From: CAYJBH01 sp964369965
GTDB lineage: Bacteria; Bacillota; Clostridia; Oscillospirales; Ruminococcaceae
Length of the DNA stretch: 64,000 bases
Direction: 5' to 3'
Assembly: GCA_964369965.1 (NCBI GenBank)
Contig: CAYJGF010000010.1
Span: 1-64,000 of the forward strand
The translations under genes were made by a program, and so were the position numbers. Positions 17,685 to 26,481 of the stretch are shown piece after piece (the first letter of the stretch is position 1; the number at the start of each line of letters is the position of its first letter). Below the pieces are notes generated by a model. That model saw nothing but the letters and a program-made list of their open reading frames with translations. It was not told the DNA's origin and ran no database searches.

Positions 17685-18107
17685 TCAGACCTTTGTGCGT
17701 TTTCGCTTTGCAACCTCCTTGCACCTTAAATAGGATGTCATAACAGCTTCAAAATATTCGTCCTTTGCCTCCTGGCTGAGCTCACCACCGGCGAAAAGGG
17801 CGTTGCTACGACGAAGCAAAAACTCAAGCTCCTTGCCGGCTTTTTCGCCCACAAGCTCGAAAATTTCGTTGTCGACACCATCGTCTAAGCCGTGACGCGG
17901 ATCTGAAATTTCATCGCTCGCAAGATATTCCGGCGAGAGTTTGAGCACACTCGCAAGTCGCTCCATGACCGCCTTGCGTGGTCTTGTTCCCTCCACCTCA
18001 TACTTTATAACGCTGCGTGCCGACACCCCGATAAGCTCCGCTAAGCGCTGTTGACTGAGTTTTAATGCGGTGCGAGCCTCCCGCAATTTGTCCGAAAATG
18101 TCTTCAC
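17685..18107 (-). CDS. XRE-family transcriptional repressor (ImmR-like)
   Basis: About 140 residues. HTH_3 domain at the N terminus (KLSQQRLAELIGVSARSVIKYE), then a linker and helical C-terminal region (AKDEYFEAVMTSYLRC). I prefer GTG 18107 (MKTFSDKLREA...); the frame is open to TTG 18131 with ATG 18119 between, so the start is uncertain. Its own promoter carries a perfect direct repeat at the start point, fitting autoregulation. Pairs with the ImmA/IrrE protease downstream, which probably cuts it. Confidence 0.83.
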   Translation of the reverse strand: MKTFSDKLREARTALKLSQQRLAELIGVSARSVIKYEVEGTRPRKAVMERLASVLKLSPEYLASDEISDPRHGLDDGVDNEIFELVGEKAGKELEFLLRRSNALFAGGELSQEAKDEYFEAVMTSYLRCKEVAKRKRTKV

Positions 18108-18134
18108 TATAAACACCATCCTCTCAAACAAAAC

Positions 18135-18180
18135 ATGAACTTTATGAACTTAATATAACACTTTATTCACATTTTGTCAA
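18135..18180 (-). promoter_or_regulatory. Promoter and direct-repeat operator of the XRE-ImmA operon
   Basis: On the minus strand TTGACA (18175-18180), 17 bases, TATATT (18152-18157). Just downstream lies AAGTTCAT twice, at 18144-18151 and 18135-18142, with a 9-base period, overlapping the start of transcription. This is a likely binding site for the XRE protein. Confidence 0.65.
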
Positions 18181-18185
18181 GTGTT

Positions 18186-19397
18186 TTATCGACGTTCTTT
18201 TTTATTTTGTTTTTTGAATGTGTACATCCTTTGGTCGGCAAGGGTATAAATCTCTTTAAAGTTGGTCACCTTGTCGACACCCACATGCACTATTCCATAG
18301 CTGACCGACGTGTCATAGGGTTTGTTATATCGTGCTTTCAACTGGGTAATCTCCATGTTGCACTGCACCGATTTTTTCATATAATCATACTCGTTGCCGG
18401 CTGAGCCGACCACCAAAAACTCATCGCCGCCAACGCGTGCGACGGTATCTATATCGAAGATTACAGAGAGTGTTTTTGCCACATTGAGAATATAAAAGTC
18501 CCCCTCCTCGTGACCGTATTCATCGTTTGCCCTTTTAAGCCCGTCCATGTCGAAGAGCAGTACAAAGAAATGCCGACCTTGCTTTAAATATATGTTGATG
18601 ACATCCTCTGCCGTTGAGCGAAGTTTTAACCCGGTGAATTTGTCGGTGGAGGCGGTCTCTTTAAGCTCGCGAACGGAACGTTCCTCCACTGCGACTATGT
18701 GGGAGAGCTGTTCGCATTTGATTGCGTTAAGCTGTAATGTGGCAAATATGTAGGTGTAGGAAAAAGATAGAATATGTGTGATTAACACACCAATTCCCAC
18801 CCGCAGTATTATCAGTGCTACTACCGGATTGCCGATATCATGGGAGTAAACTACATTAATAACAGATAGATAAACGAAAAGCAAGGTCATTATTATGCTT
18901 GAGAACAACAAGTTTTTGCGGTCGGTTCTTATTACATCAAGCAGTTTTTTGTTGATGGATTTAGAGCTGAAATACACAAACGGTACACACATCAAGAATG
19001 ATATACCGGTTATAACGACCTTTGCGTTAAAATTCACATGGGTGTCAAATCGGGACATGTCGGTTATCAACATGTATATTGCGGTGATAAGTATTCTGAC
19101 GGAAAAGAGATTAAGCACTGTCGAAATTGCGGAAAAATATGCGCTGAAATTGTCGGAGTTATACAACGCCCTCATCTCGATAAAAATCAGCACGAGATAT
19201 CCTATCATCGCGGCAAACTCATAGTAGGGGCTGTTGTTTAGTACAAATCCTATCATCACCGTGAAGTTTAAAATGGAGGTTAATATTAACTTTTTCATCG
19301 GGCAATTTTCGGCAAAAATACTTTTGGAATGATTTTGTTGGGAGAAATAGTTGTAGATTAAAAACAAGAAAAAAACAAATATTAATGAGGTAGTCAT
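18186..19397 (-). CDS. Membrane diguanylate cyclase
   Basis: 403 residues. About six to seven hydrophobic helices in residues 1-225, a short coiled linker (VAVEERSVRELKETASTDKFTG), then a GGDEF domain with intact ARVGGDEF and the substrate segment FDMDGLKRANDEYGHEEGD. No RxxD inhibitory site is evident five residues before the motif. It should make c-di-GMP in answer to a membrane or membrane-soluble signal. Its ATG overlaps the stop of the upstream cyclase gene by 4 bases (ATGA), so the two are translationally coupled. Confidence 0.9.
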   Translation of the reverse strand: MTTSLIFVFFLFLIYNYFSQQNHSKSIFAENCPMKKLILTSILNFTVMIGFVLNNSPYYEFAAMIGYLVLIFIEMRALYNSDNFSAYFSAISTVLNLFSVRILITAIYMLITDMSRFDTHVNFNAKVVITGISFLMCVPFVYFSSKSINKKLLDVIRTDRKNLLFSSIIMTLLFVYLSVINVVYSHDIGNPVVALIILRVGIGVLITHILSFSYTYIFATLQLNAIKCEQLSHIVAVEERSVRELKETASTDKFTGLKLRSTAEDVINIYLKQGRHFFVLLFDMDGLKRANDEYGHEEGDFYILNVAKTLSVIFDIDTVARVGGDEFLVVGSAGNEYDYMKKSVQCNMEITQLKARYNKPYDTSVSYGIVHVGVDKVTNFKEIYTLADQRMYTFKKQNKKERR

Positions 19398-20617
19398 TTT
19401 ATGTACCTGCTTTCTCTGCTCTCATAAAAAGCAACCTTGTTTTGACGCATGTCGGCGTCGGCAAGGGCGAGCAACTCCGAGAGGTTTTTGTTTTGCATCT
19501 CTTCGGTTATAATCACACTGCCTATGCTGGCTGATACGGGGAAATCCTCCAGCTCGTCGTGTGTCTCCAACTCTCTTATCAATCTTTTTTTGACCATATC
19601 CATCTGCTCCTCGGTTATGTCAGTTAAAATAGCCAAAAATTCATCACCCCCGATACGTGCACAGACGTCGTCATCGCGTAGGGTTCTGTTGAGTGCCTTT
19701 GCTATGCAGATTATCAACTTGTCACCATTGTTGTGACCAAAGTTATCGTTGACATACTTAAGACCGTTTACATCCACAAAGAGTATGCCGGCATTTAAAT
19801 TGTCCTCCTCAAACATCTCCTCCAGAATTTCGCTGATAAACTTGCGGTTGAAAAGTCCTGTGAGGTCATCCCTATCAATTTTTTGAGAGATATCTTTTTT
19901 TTGCAACAGGATTTTATTATAGGTCTCGTCCAGTTGGTCGGCAAAACGTTTAAATTTGTGCAGATTTAACATGTTGATGGCGTAGAGGAAAACAAAATAG
20001 ATCAACACCATCATAAGCACTAAGGAGGATGTCGAGTATATCATTTGGTACGGGAAGTCGGGATAGGCATACACAAGGTAGGCGTCCACCGATATAATAA
20101 AAATAAAGATGACGGACATGCCGGATATCGACTCGGAATACTGCGGTGCCAACGAAAGTCGTTGCACCATCTTGATATTGATTAGCTTTTGCACTATCAA
20201 CAGCGCCGATATGAGCAGAACAAACACTATTAATAAAAGGCGGTTGTTAAAGGTTGCATTGTTTAAAATATCGGCTATCTCGATACCGGACACACCGGAG
20301 ACAATCACGGTCGAGGTGTAGTGCAAAAGGGTGATATGCACAGCAAACATTGCAGCGCCACACAAAACCTGACGATGAGAAGTTTTGGAAAGTAGTTTAA
20401 ACTCAATGTATAAGACTACAGTAATGATTATATAGGTTTGATAAATATAAAGCGGTGATAAAAACACAAGTGTTGTATTAACGGCCGCTAATAACAGATG
20501 GAGAAATAAATTCCTGCATCCGTTTTCAAGCACGCGCATAGAATAGTTAAAAAGCAACATCTGATATGCGAAGCACAACACTATTGCCGCAATGTTAAAA
20601 GCATCAAAAGGGAACAT
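19394..20617 (-). CDS. Membrane diguanylate cyclase
   Basis: 407 residues with six or more N-terminal membrane helices and a C-terminal GGDEF domain: DDLTGLFNRKFI, VDVNGLKYVNDNFGHNNGD and ARIGGDEF, all catalytic elements present. The membrane region has the same plan as the neighbour at 18186 but little sequence in common, so the two may sense different inputs. It begins 23 bases after the radical SAM gene. I see no effector domain (PilZ) in the window. Confidence 0.9.
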   Translation of the reverse strand: MFPFDAFNIAAIVLCFAYQMLLFNYSMRVLENGCRNLFLHLLLAAVNTTLVFLSPLYIYQTYIIITVVLYIEFKLLSKTSHRQVLCGAAMFAVHITLLHYTSTVIVSGVSGIEIADILNNATFNNRLLLIVFVLLISALLIVQKLINIKMVQRLSLAPQYSESISGMSVIFIFIISVDAYLVYAYPDFPYQMIYSTSSLVLMMVLIYFVFLYAINMLNLHKFKRFADQLDETYNKILLQKKDISQKIDRDDLTGLFNRKFISEILEEMFEEDNLNAGILFVDVNGLKYVNDNFGHNNGDKLIICIAKALNRTLRDDDVCARIGGDEFLAILTDITEEQMDMVKKRLIRELETHDELEDFPVSASIGSVIITEEMQNKNLSELLALADADMRQNKVAFYESRESRYIK

Positions 20618-20640
20618 TTTACAATAAAAATCCTTTCAAA

Positions 20641-21768
20641 TTATCGGACTGTGTTACCACCAATTAATAACCGATAGAGTTTTGCAACCCTCGGCAGTGC
20701 GTAGGGATAAAAATTTTTATAAGCCGAACAAAAATAGTTGTGACCGAGACCGTCCTCAAAATAATCCCTGTCCCGACGACACCCACCGTTGCAGACGTTA
20801 AAAAGGTTGCAGGCTTTGCACGTGGGGTCGGTGACGACACTGTCCTTTACAAAACCAAGCTCGGCGCGCTTTGCGTCCACCTCGGCGAGTGTGTTTTCGT
20901 TTAGGTTGCCAAGACGGAAATCATCCAGCATATAAAAGTCACAGGGAAAAACATCGCCGTTTGCCTCGAAAACATATTGCATGGAGCAAACTCCGCTCAT
21001 TCCGCATGCCTCCGGCGCTCTGCCGTCCGCCATAATTAAAAGGTTGTCAAACATGCGGTGGTATCGCTTTTTGCCTTTTATGGCATCGTTATACCAACAG
21101 TCAAATGCGGTTCGCAGATATCGCTCATAATCCTCGGGGCGAAGTGACCAGTCATGTGCGCCACGCACCTCCTCAAGAGGGTCGAGACATGGGATGTACT
21201 GCTGATATTCAAGACCGTTTTTTATAAAAAAGTTGTAGGTTTTTTCCATACTGCGACAGCTGTCCCTTGTCAAGACCGCTAAAACATTGGTGTCCACCTT
21301 GTGGTTGAATAGAAGTTGTTTTGCACGCATTATTCGGCTGTATGTGCCCTTGCCGGCGGCATCGACACGGTAGCGGTCGTTCAAATCTTTAGGTCCGTCC
21401 AGTGAGAGACCGACCAAAAAATTATGCTGTTTGAAAAAGGAACACCACTCGTTGTCAATCAACATGCCGTTTGTCTGAATAGCATAGGATATCTCACATC
21501 GGTTGACGTTGTATTGTTCGGTATACTCTACCATTTTCCTAAAAAAGTCCAGCCCTGCAAGGGTGGGCTCACCCCCTTGAAAGGCGATGGTGCAACCACG
21601 CGTGACCTCACTAAGAGTGTTTTTTAATATATTTTGTATCGTCTCATCGCTCATGAAGCCGTAGTTCGGCACCTCTCGTTTTGAGGTCTCGTCCGCATAA
21701 AAGCAGTAGGAACAACGCATGTTGCACATTCCGCTCGCCGGTTTTATAAGTAGATGGATATACTGCAC
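20641..21768 (-). CDS. Radical SAM/SPASM protein, anaerobic sulfatase maturase-like
   Basis: About 375 residues from GTG 21768, which has AAAGGA 10 bases upstream and gives the family-typical start QYIHLLIKPASG. The radical SAM cluster is CNMRCSYCFY; next come FQGGEPTLAG and LSLDGP, and a C-terminal SPASM region with CKACNLFNVCNGGCRRD. Anaerobic sulfatase-maturing enzymes turn Cys or Ser of a sulfatase to formylglycine. The only sulfatase in the window (53.1-54.1 kb) is broken and lacks its active-site half, so the target must lie elsewhere. It is the first gene of an operon with two GGDEF proteins, an uncommon partnership. Confidence 0.85.
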   Translation of the reverse strand: MQYIHLLIKPASGMCNMRCSYCFYADETSKREVPNYGFMSDETIQNILKNTLSEVTRGCTIAFQGGEPTLAGLDFFRKMVEYTEQYNVNRCEISYAIQTNGMLIDNEWCSFFKQHNFLVGLSLDGPKDLNDRYRVDAAGKGTYSRIMRAKQLLFNHKVDTNVLAVLTRDSCRSMEKTYNFFIKNGLEYQQYIPCLDPLEEVRGAHDWSLRPEDYERYLRTAFDCWYNDAIKGKKRYHRMFDNLLIMADGRAPEACGMSGVCSMQYVFEANGDVFPCDFYMLDDFRLGNLNENTLAEVDAKRAELGFVKDSVVTDPTCKACNLFNVCNGGCRRDRDYFEDGLGHNYFCSAYKNFYPYALPRVAKLYRLLIGGNTVR

Positions 21769-21850
21769 AGTTTTAAATTCCTTTCCTGTTGCCAACATTA
21801 GCTTTATGATGTATACTATATATGATAATGCCTAAAGGATATAACATACT

Positions 21851-22912
21851 ATGATAATAACATTTTTTTCGTTAAATATCAACATTATTTTGCTTGGCAT
21901 TTCTTTTGGGGTGCTTTTAGGTTCGATACTATTGAGTAAATTGTTCAAAAGGGTGATAAGTCCTTTCTTGTTGCGCCGTTTTGCAAAGACGCGTTTTCAC
22001 TATGACGAGATAGTGGTTCGCGCCTTTACGAGACCCACCACCGCCATGATATTATTTTTCGGTTTGTACTTTTTTATTTTTTTAGCGTTGGAGAGTTTCG
22101 GCATTGTGCCGGGGGTTGAATTCATTGCTTTTCGCTCACGGCTGTTTCGTGTTGCGATTATAATATACATCACCGCCGGTATTTTCGGTGCATCCGATAT
22201 ATTCGCCGAAATACTGCGAAATATCGGCTCTAAGGTGGATATAGAAACTGGAAAGATGGTCTCACGATTTATCGGTTATATATTCAAATTTTTGGTTCTT
22301 GCCCTCTCGGTGGTTATTATTATAAGTGAGTTCGGCTATGACGTAAACGGTCTGCTCGCCGGTCTCGGTCTCGGTGGCTTGACCTTTGCGCTCGCTGCGC
22401 AGGAAAGTGCGGCAAATTTTTTCGGCGGACTTGTCATAATCCTCGAAAAACCATTTGATGTAGGCGATTGGGTAGTGCTGGAGAATGTTGAGGGCTCGGT
22501 GGAGGCGGTGACCTTTCGCTCGACACATATAAAGGATGTAAACGGCACCAAGATAGTGATACCCAACTCGGAAATAACTGCAAAGCCGATAGTAAGTTAC
22601 AAAAATATTGAGATGCGATACACCTCGCACGCGATAAACTTTAAGCCGGACAACGACCTCACCGCACTGACCGACATGGTGGGCGAGCTGGAGAAAATTC
22701 TTGTCGCCGACGAGGAGATAGTGTCCGACACCGTTATAGTGAAAATTGCCGACATAACTCTCGCCGGCATTGTGGTGAAACTTGCATACGGCACAAAAAC
22801 GACCGATTATATGCAATATCTCGACAAAAAACAGTCGGTGAATGTCGAGCTTATTAAACTTATTAATAAATATAAGCTAAGTTTAAATGTTGTTTTTAAT
22901 CTTACCCCTTGA
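21851..22912 (+). CDS. mscS: MscS-family mechanosensitive ion channel
   Basis: 353 residues. About four to five N-terminal hydrophobic stretches, then the pore helix and the start of the cytosolic domain (GLGLGGLTFALAAQES, ANFFGG, EKPFDVGDWV), the strongest MscS signature, and the beta domain segment VIPNSEITAKPIVSY. It releases solutes on hypo-osmotic shock. AAAGGA lies 12 bases before ATG. The gene is divergent from the radical SAM operon with a short shared upstream region. Confidence 0.92.
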   Translation: MIITFFSLNINIILLGISFGVLLGSILLSKLFKRVISPFLLRRFAKTRFHYDEIVVRAFTRPTTAMILFFGLYFFIFLALESFGIVPGVEFIAFRSRLFRVAIIIYITAGIFGASDIFAEILRNIGSKVDIETGKMVSRFIGYIFKFLVLALSVVIIISEFGYDVNGLLAGLGLGGLTFALAAQESAANFFGGLVIILEKPFDVGDWVVLENVEGSVEAVTFRSTHIKDVNGTKIVIPNSEITAKPIVSYKNIEMRYTSHAINFKPDNDLTALTDMVGELEKILVADEEIVSDTVIVKIADITLAGIVVKLAYGTKTTDYMQYLDKKQSVNVELIKLINKYKLSLNVVFNLTP

Positions 22913-22995
22913 TTATTTTTCAATTTTATAGTAAAATATATTACGGCATAAGAGTTTTATGCGATCGATATAATTTTTTATGAAAGGATGACAAG

Positions 22996-23160
22996 ATGGC
23001 TCACAAAATTACCGATGCATGTATCAGCTGTGGCGCGTGCGAGGGCGAATGTCCCGTTAACGCAATCTCTCAGGGCACCGACCACTATGAGATTTCCGAC
23101 GAGTGTATCGACTGTGGCGCATGTAAGGATGCATGTCCCACCGACGCTATCGAGGGCTAA
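22996..23160 (+). CDS. 2x[4Fe-4S] ferredoxin
   Basis: A 54-residue protein with two clostridial-type cluster motifs: CISCGACEGECP at about residues 9-20 and CIDCGACKDACP at about 37-48. Length and spacing are those of the classic 55-residue clostridial ferredoxin. It carries low-potential electrons in the cytosol. ATG 22996 follows AAAGGA; a strong hairpin terminator follows the stop, so it is monocistronic. Preceded by an A/T-rich region with a possible promoter (22920-22960). Confidence 0.96.
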   Translation: MAHKITDACISCGACEGECPVNAISQGTDHYEISDECIDCGACKDACPTDAIEG

Positions 23161-23171
23161 ACAAAACCTGC

Positions 23172-23221
23172 GGCACCTCCTTTGTCGAAATGCTCGGCAA
23201 AGAGAGGTGCCATATTGTTTT
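23172..23221 (+). terminator. Intrinsic terminator of the ferredoxin gene
   Basis: Stem GGCACCTC-CTTTG (23172-23184) paired with CAAAG-A-GAGGTGCC (23198-23211), followed by ATATTGTTTT. Confidence 0.85.
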
Positions 23222-23235
23222 AAAAGGAATACCGG

Positions 23236-23439
23236 ATGTCAAAATTTAAAAAATATCTAATAATCGGTTGTCTACTCTTTATTGCCGCTATCATATATAT
23301 TCTTTTTGCTTTAAATCACCCCGAGATGTCCCTGCCTTGGAGCAATTTTATCAGCTATACGATATATATTGTGTATGGGGGTATAACGGGTATAATTTGG
23401 GGGTTGGCGTTCAAACACCGACCCAAACAGACACGGTGA
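23236..23439 (+). CDS. Small two-helix membrane protein, unknown
   Basis: 67 residues: hydrophobic segment 8-26 (LIIGCLLFIAAIIYILFAL), a short loop with Pro and Trp, then a second hydrophobic segment 39-58 (ISYTIYIVYGGITGIIWGL) and a basic tail KHRPKQTR. AAAAGGA precedes the ATG. The stop overlaps the GTG start of the TrmN6-like gene (GTGA), so it is likely the first gene of a four-gene run. No family recognised. Confidence 0.65.
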   Translation: MSKFKKYLIIGCLLFIAAIIYILFALNHPEMSLPWSNFISYTIYIVYGGITGIIWGLAFKHRPKQTR

Positions 23440-24122
23440 AAGAGATACTTAAAAACGGGACGGTTGTCTACATCGACAATGTCCACCGCTTTGGCACCGA
23501 CGCTATGTTGTTGTCGTACTTTTGCAATTTGCGGCGTGCCGAGCGTGCGTTGGACCTTTGCAGTGGGTGTGGGATTATTCCTCTTCGGTTCATTGACATG
23601 GGTGCAAAGGGGCGAATTACCGCCGTGGAGTTGCAAAAAGAGGCGGCAGAACTTATATTGAGGGCAAAGACACAGCAGAATATAGAGAACCTCGAAGTGC
23701 TCTGCCGGGATCTCGCCGGCTTTCGCACCGAGCGTCTTTATGACGTTGTGAGTGTCAATCCGCCTTATTTTACAAGTGGGGATACCGCAAAAACTTCGTC
23801 TCGTGCCCTCGCCCGACATGAGCCGGACGGGCTGTTGCGCGAGATTATAAAAACGGCGTCCTACGCTTTAAAGGACGGGGGCAGGCTTTGCCTTTGCCAC
23901 AAGCCACAGCGTATGGTCGATATATTTTGCCTGATGAGGGAGTATAAAATCGAGCCGAAACGCCTGCGGTATGTCCGAGCAAAATCGGGTCGGGAGCCAT
24001 ATTTAATACTGGTCGATGGGCGAAAAAACGGCGGTGTAGGGCTACATTTAATGCCGACACTGACCATAGAAAATAAAAAAGGCGAACACACAAGAGAGGT
24101 CATGAAGATATATGGCGGATAG
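23436..24122 (+). CDS. TrmN6-like tRNA (adenine-N6)-methyltransferase
   Basis: 228 residues from GTG 23436. Rossmann methyltransferase with SAM motif ALDLCSGCGIIPL and the catalytic NPPY (SVNPPYFTSG) that marks N6-adenine methyltransferases of the YfiC/TrmN6 group; the FGTDAMLLSYF start is family-typical. In E. coli TrmN6 methylates A37 of tRNA-Val1. The frame is open further upstream, but that part overlaps the small membrane protein. The end overlaps rsmI by 11 bases, the same pairing (yabB-rsmI) seen in many Firmicutes. Confidence 0.88.
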   Translation: MKEILKNGTVVYIDNVHRFGTDAMLLSYFCNLRRAERALDLCSGCGIIPLRFIDMGAKGRITAVELQKEAAELILRAKTQQNIENLEVLCRDLAGFRTERLYDVVSVNPPYFTSGDTAKTSSRALARHEPDGLLREIIKTASYALKDGGRLCLCHKPQRMVDIFCLMREYKIEPKRLRYVRAKSGREPYLILVDGRKNGGVGLHLMPTLTIENKKGEHTREVMKIYGG

Positions 24123-24948
24123 GATGCCCCTCGGGCTGTACATAGTGGCGACGCCGATAGGCAACCTCGGTGACATATCTCGGCGCGCCGCAAAGACATT
24201 GGAGAGTGTGGATTTTATCGCCGCCGAGGACACGAGGGTCACGGTGAAACTTCTATCCCACCTCGGCATAAAAAAACCGATGATACCCTACCATGCGCAC
24301 AACCTGCGCTGTGGCGAGGAGATACTGGAGCGTATTGCGTCGGGTGAGTCCTGCGCGCTGTGCAGTGACGCCGGCACACCTGCCATATCCGACCCGGGCG
24401 AGTTGCTCGTCAGGAGTGCACACGAGCGCGACATTCCGGTGTTTGCGGTCCCGGGGTGCAGTGCGGTGGTGGCGGCACTGTCCATATCGGGCAAAAAGAC
24501 CGGTCGATTTTGCTTTGAGGGGTTTTTATCCACAGCGAGCAAGGCGCGGCGAGAACACCTTGAGGAGCTGAAAAATGAACGGCGCACCATGGTGTTTTAT
24601 GAGGCGCCGCACAAACTCCTGCGCACCCTTGTCGACATGCAAGATGCGTTCGGTGAACGGGAGATAAGCATCGTCCATGAACTGACAAAGATTTATGAGT
24701 ATTGCATGAACACGACTCTCGGCGAGGCAATACGATATTTCACCGACAATAAACCCAAGGGGGAATTTGTGTTGATAATTGAGGGCGCAAGTGAGCAGGA
24801 GGCGGTGCCGTTCGAGCTCGCGATGGAAAAGGTTGTCGAGGCAGTCAATGGCGGTCGGTCGTTGTCCTCCTCGGCAAAGGAGATAGCGTCACTCACCGGT
24901 CATTCACGCTCGAAATTGTATAACGCGGCGTTGGCGTTTATAGGATAA
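24112..24948 (+). CDS. rsmI: 16S rRNA (cytidine-1402-2'-O)-methyltransferase
   Basis: 278 residues, standard RsmI length. Motifs: YIVATPIGNLGDIS near the N terminus, AAEDTR, SDAGTPAISDPG, and PGCSAVVAALSISG. It methylates the ribose of C1402 in the ribosomal P site. GAGAGG upstream of ATG 24112; overlaps the TrmN6-like gene. The C-terminal 40 residues (SSAKEIASLTGHSRSKLYNAAL) form the usual small helical tail. Confidence 0.95.
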   Translation: MADRMPLGLYIVATPIGNLGDISRRAAKTLESVDFIAAEDTRVTVKLLSHLGIKKPMIPYHAHNLRCGEEILERIASGESCALCSDAGTPAISDPGELLVRSAHERDIPVFAVPGCSAVVAALSISGKKTGRFCFEGFLSTASKARREHLEELKNERRTMVFYEAPHKLLRTLVDMQDAFGEREISIVHELTKIYEYCMNTTLGEAIRYFTDNKPKGEFVLIIEGASEQEAVPFELAMEKVVEAVNGGRSLSSSAKEIASLTGHSRSKLYNAALAFIG

Positions 24949-24952
24949 AAAA

Positions 24953-25453
24953 ATGAAATTTTTAATTGTGTCGGACATACACGGCAACAGCGATCTTTTT
25001 AATAAAATAGTTAAGGAAAATAGCGATGTCGATGGGCTGTTCTTTTTAGGGGATGGTATGCGTGAGTTTAACATTGTTATGCAAAGTTATCCCGAGATAC
25101 AAGTTTTTGCGGTGAACGGCAACTGTGACATGCCCTTTTATCACAGCAATTCAGAACAAAAAACCGCGGTACAGGCGATAGAGGGCTATCGCATATTTTA
25201 CACCCACGGCGACCTTTACAGCGTAAAAACCGGTTTTTCAAACATATGTATCGCCGCACACGATAAAAATGCCGATATCGTGCTGTTCGGTCACACCCAT
25301 GTGCCTTGCAACGAGATAATCAGCAATCTTTATCTGTTCAACCCCGGAGCACTTGCGCGAACCTCGGAGGAGTACTCCTATGGGGTTATGAGCTTGAATG
25401 CGGACAAAAAACCTGAATTCAAACATTTTATCGTGTCGTTTGACCGTCTTTAA
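24953..25453 (+). CDS. YfcE/MJ0936-type metallophosphoesterase
   Basis: 166 residues. Two-metal site residues are visible in order: SDIHGN, FFLGDGM, VNGNCD, YTHGD and FGHTHVP. Family members hydrolyse small phosphodiesters in vitro; the natural substrate is unknown. It starts 4 bases after rsmI and is the last gene of this run. Its final 26 bases overlap the small minus-strand ORF 25428-25595. Confidence 0.9.
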   Translation: MKFLIVSDIHGNSDLFNKIVKENSDVDGLFFLGDGMREFNIVMQSYPEIQVFAVNGNCDMPFYHSNSEQKTAVQAIEGYRIFYTHGDLYSVKTGFSNICIAAHDKNADIVLFGHTHVPCNEIISNLYLFNPGALARTSEEYSYGVMSLNADKKPEFKHFIVSFDRL

Positions 25454-25595
25454 ATACACTGACCTTTGCCTGTTGCCCGATATCGCCCTCGGCGGTATTT
25501 TGGGCTTTTTTGTTATCCTCCGACGTTTCGTTTAAAATATCCCTTATCACCTCGGTGAAACTGCGACCGTTCGGCTCGTAACTTCTGCCTGCCAA
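25428..25595 (-). CDS. Small hydrophilic protein, unknown
   Basis: 55 residues, starting from TTG 25595, which has AGGAGG seven bases upstream. It begins AGRSYEPNGRSFTEVIRD and ends VSVFKDGQTTR; no membrane segment or cysteine. The ribosome site is very strong and the overlap with the phosphoesterase end is only 26 bases, so I think it is real. Family not recognised. Confidence 0.5.
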   Translation of the reverse strand: MAGRSYEPNGRSFTEVIRDILNETSEDNKKAQNTAEGDIGQQAKVSVFKDGQTTR

Positions 25596-25686
25596 AACAT
25601 ACCCTCCTATCGTTTTAAATATGAATATATTTTGCGCAGATGTCAACACTTCTATTCAGAGAAAATAATATTGAGGTGTTTTTAAT

Positions 25687-26481
25687 ATGCTCAAAAGAAA
25701 GTTAAAGTATTTTTTTGTAACGCTTATAGTTTCGCTTTTAATAATATTGCCGGCGTTTATTCTTATCGGCGCATACAGCGTGTCCAACGTCATGTTTGTC
25801 GGGGAGTCGGCGGACGATACGGTGCAGATAAGACCGACGGCGGAGGATAACAAAAACATCCTCTTTATCCGCTCGGGTGAGGAGGCGAAGTTTACGCTAA
25901 TGCGTTTTGATGCATTTGGCGCAAGGGTGGTCAGCCTGACCTTCCCAAACGAGCTTATTATAAACTCGCAGAACAATGCGCTCGAACTGTTAGAACTTGG
26001 CGGTCCTGCGATGGTCACCACCGAGCTGGAGACACTGCTTGAAGTGGACATAGACTACTATTGCATGATGGACGAGGACTCGCTCAAAATCATGACCGGT
26101 GCATTTCGGTCGGCAACCCCCTCGTTAAATATAATAGAACGAGTCCCTGTTTTGGAGGGGGAGGCGCTTGATATACCGCACGCGTTGCAACTCATCTCCG
26201 AAAATCCGAACGATGAGTTGCTGCGAACGGTGTGTTACAGTCTGCTTTTGGAGGCGAACATGGAGGTTATGGCGGCGGAGATACCTTTGTCTGTACAGAA
26301 TTTAGAGGGGAATATTAATTCCAATATCGGCGCGGAGGGACTTTATCGCCTCACCAAAATTTTCAGCCTGTTGCCGTACGAAAATGTCAACTACTATGCC
26401 GCCACTTTAAGTGGGGAAGAAACCGAGAACGGTGTGCAGATAAACAGTTCCGACCTTGAAAAAGCGCGGGAACTATTATAG
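25687..26481 (+). CDS. LytR-CpsA-Psr-like extracellular protein, degenerate
   Basis: 264 residues with one N-terminal TM anchor (FFVTLIVSLLIILPAFIL). The following region has the outline of an LCP domain: AKFTLMRFDAFGARVVSLTFPN, a LELLELGG turn where LCP proteins have N-A-x-x-x-GG, and TTELETLLEVDIDYY. The key Arg-Asp residues of LCP phosphotransferases (SIPRDT) are replaced by SLTFPNE, so polymer transfer to peptidoglycan is unlikely. The last 100 residues are helical and unassigned. Its stop overlaps a palindromic repeat. Confidence 0.6.
   Translation: MLKRKLKYFFVTLIVSLLIILPAFILIGAYSVSNVMFVGESADDTVQIRPTAEDNKNILFIRSGEEAKFTLMRFDAFGARVVSLTFPNELIINSQNNALELLELGGPAMVTTELETLLEVDIDYYCMMDEDSLKIMTGAFRSATPSLNIIERVPVLEGEALDIPHALQLISENPNDELLRTVCYSLLLEANMEVMAAEIPLSVQNLEGNINSNIGAEGLYRLTKIFSLLPYENVNYYAATLSGEETENGVQINSSDLEKARELL

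Noticed and set aside
22988..23260. 90-codon frame over the ferredoxin gene
   Set aside because: It is a shifted frame; the frame from 22996 gives two perfect ferredoxin cluster motifs.
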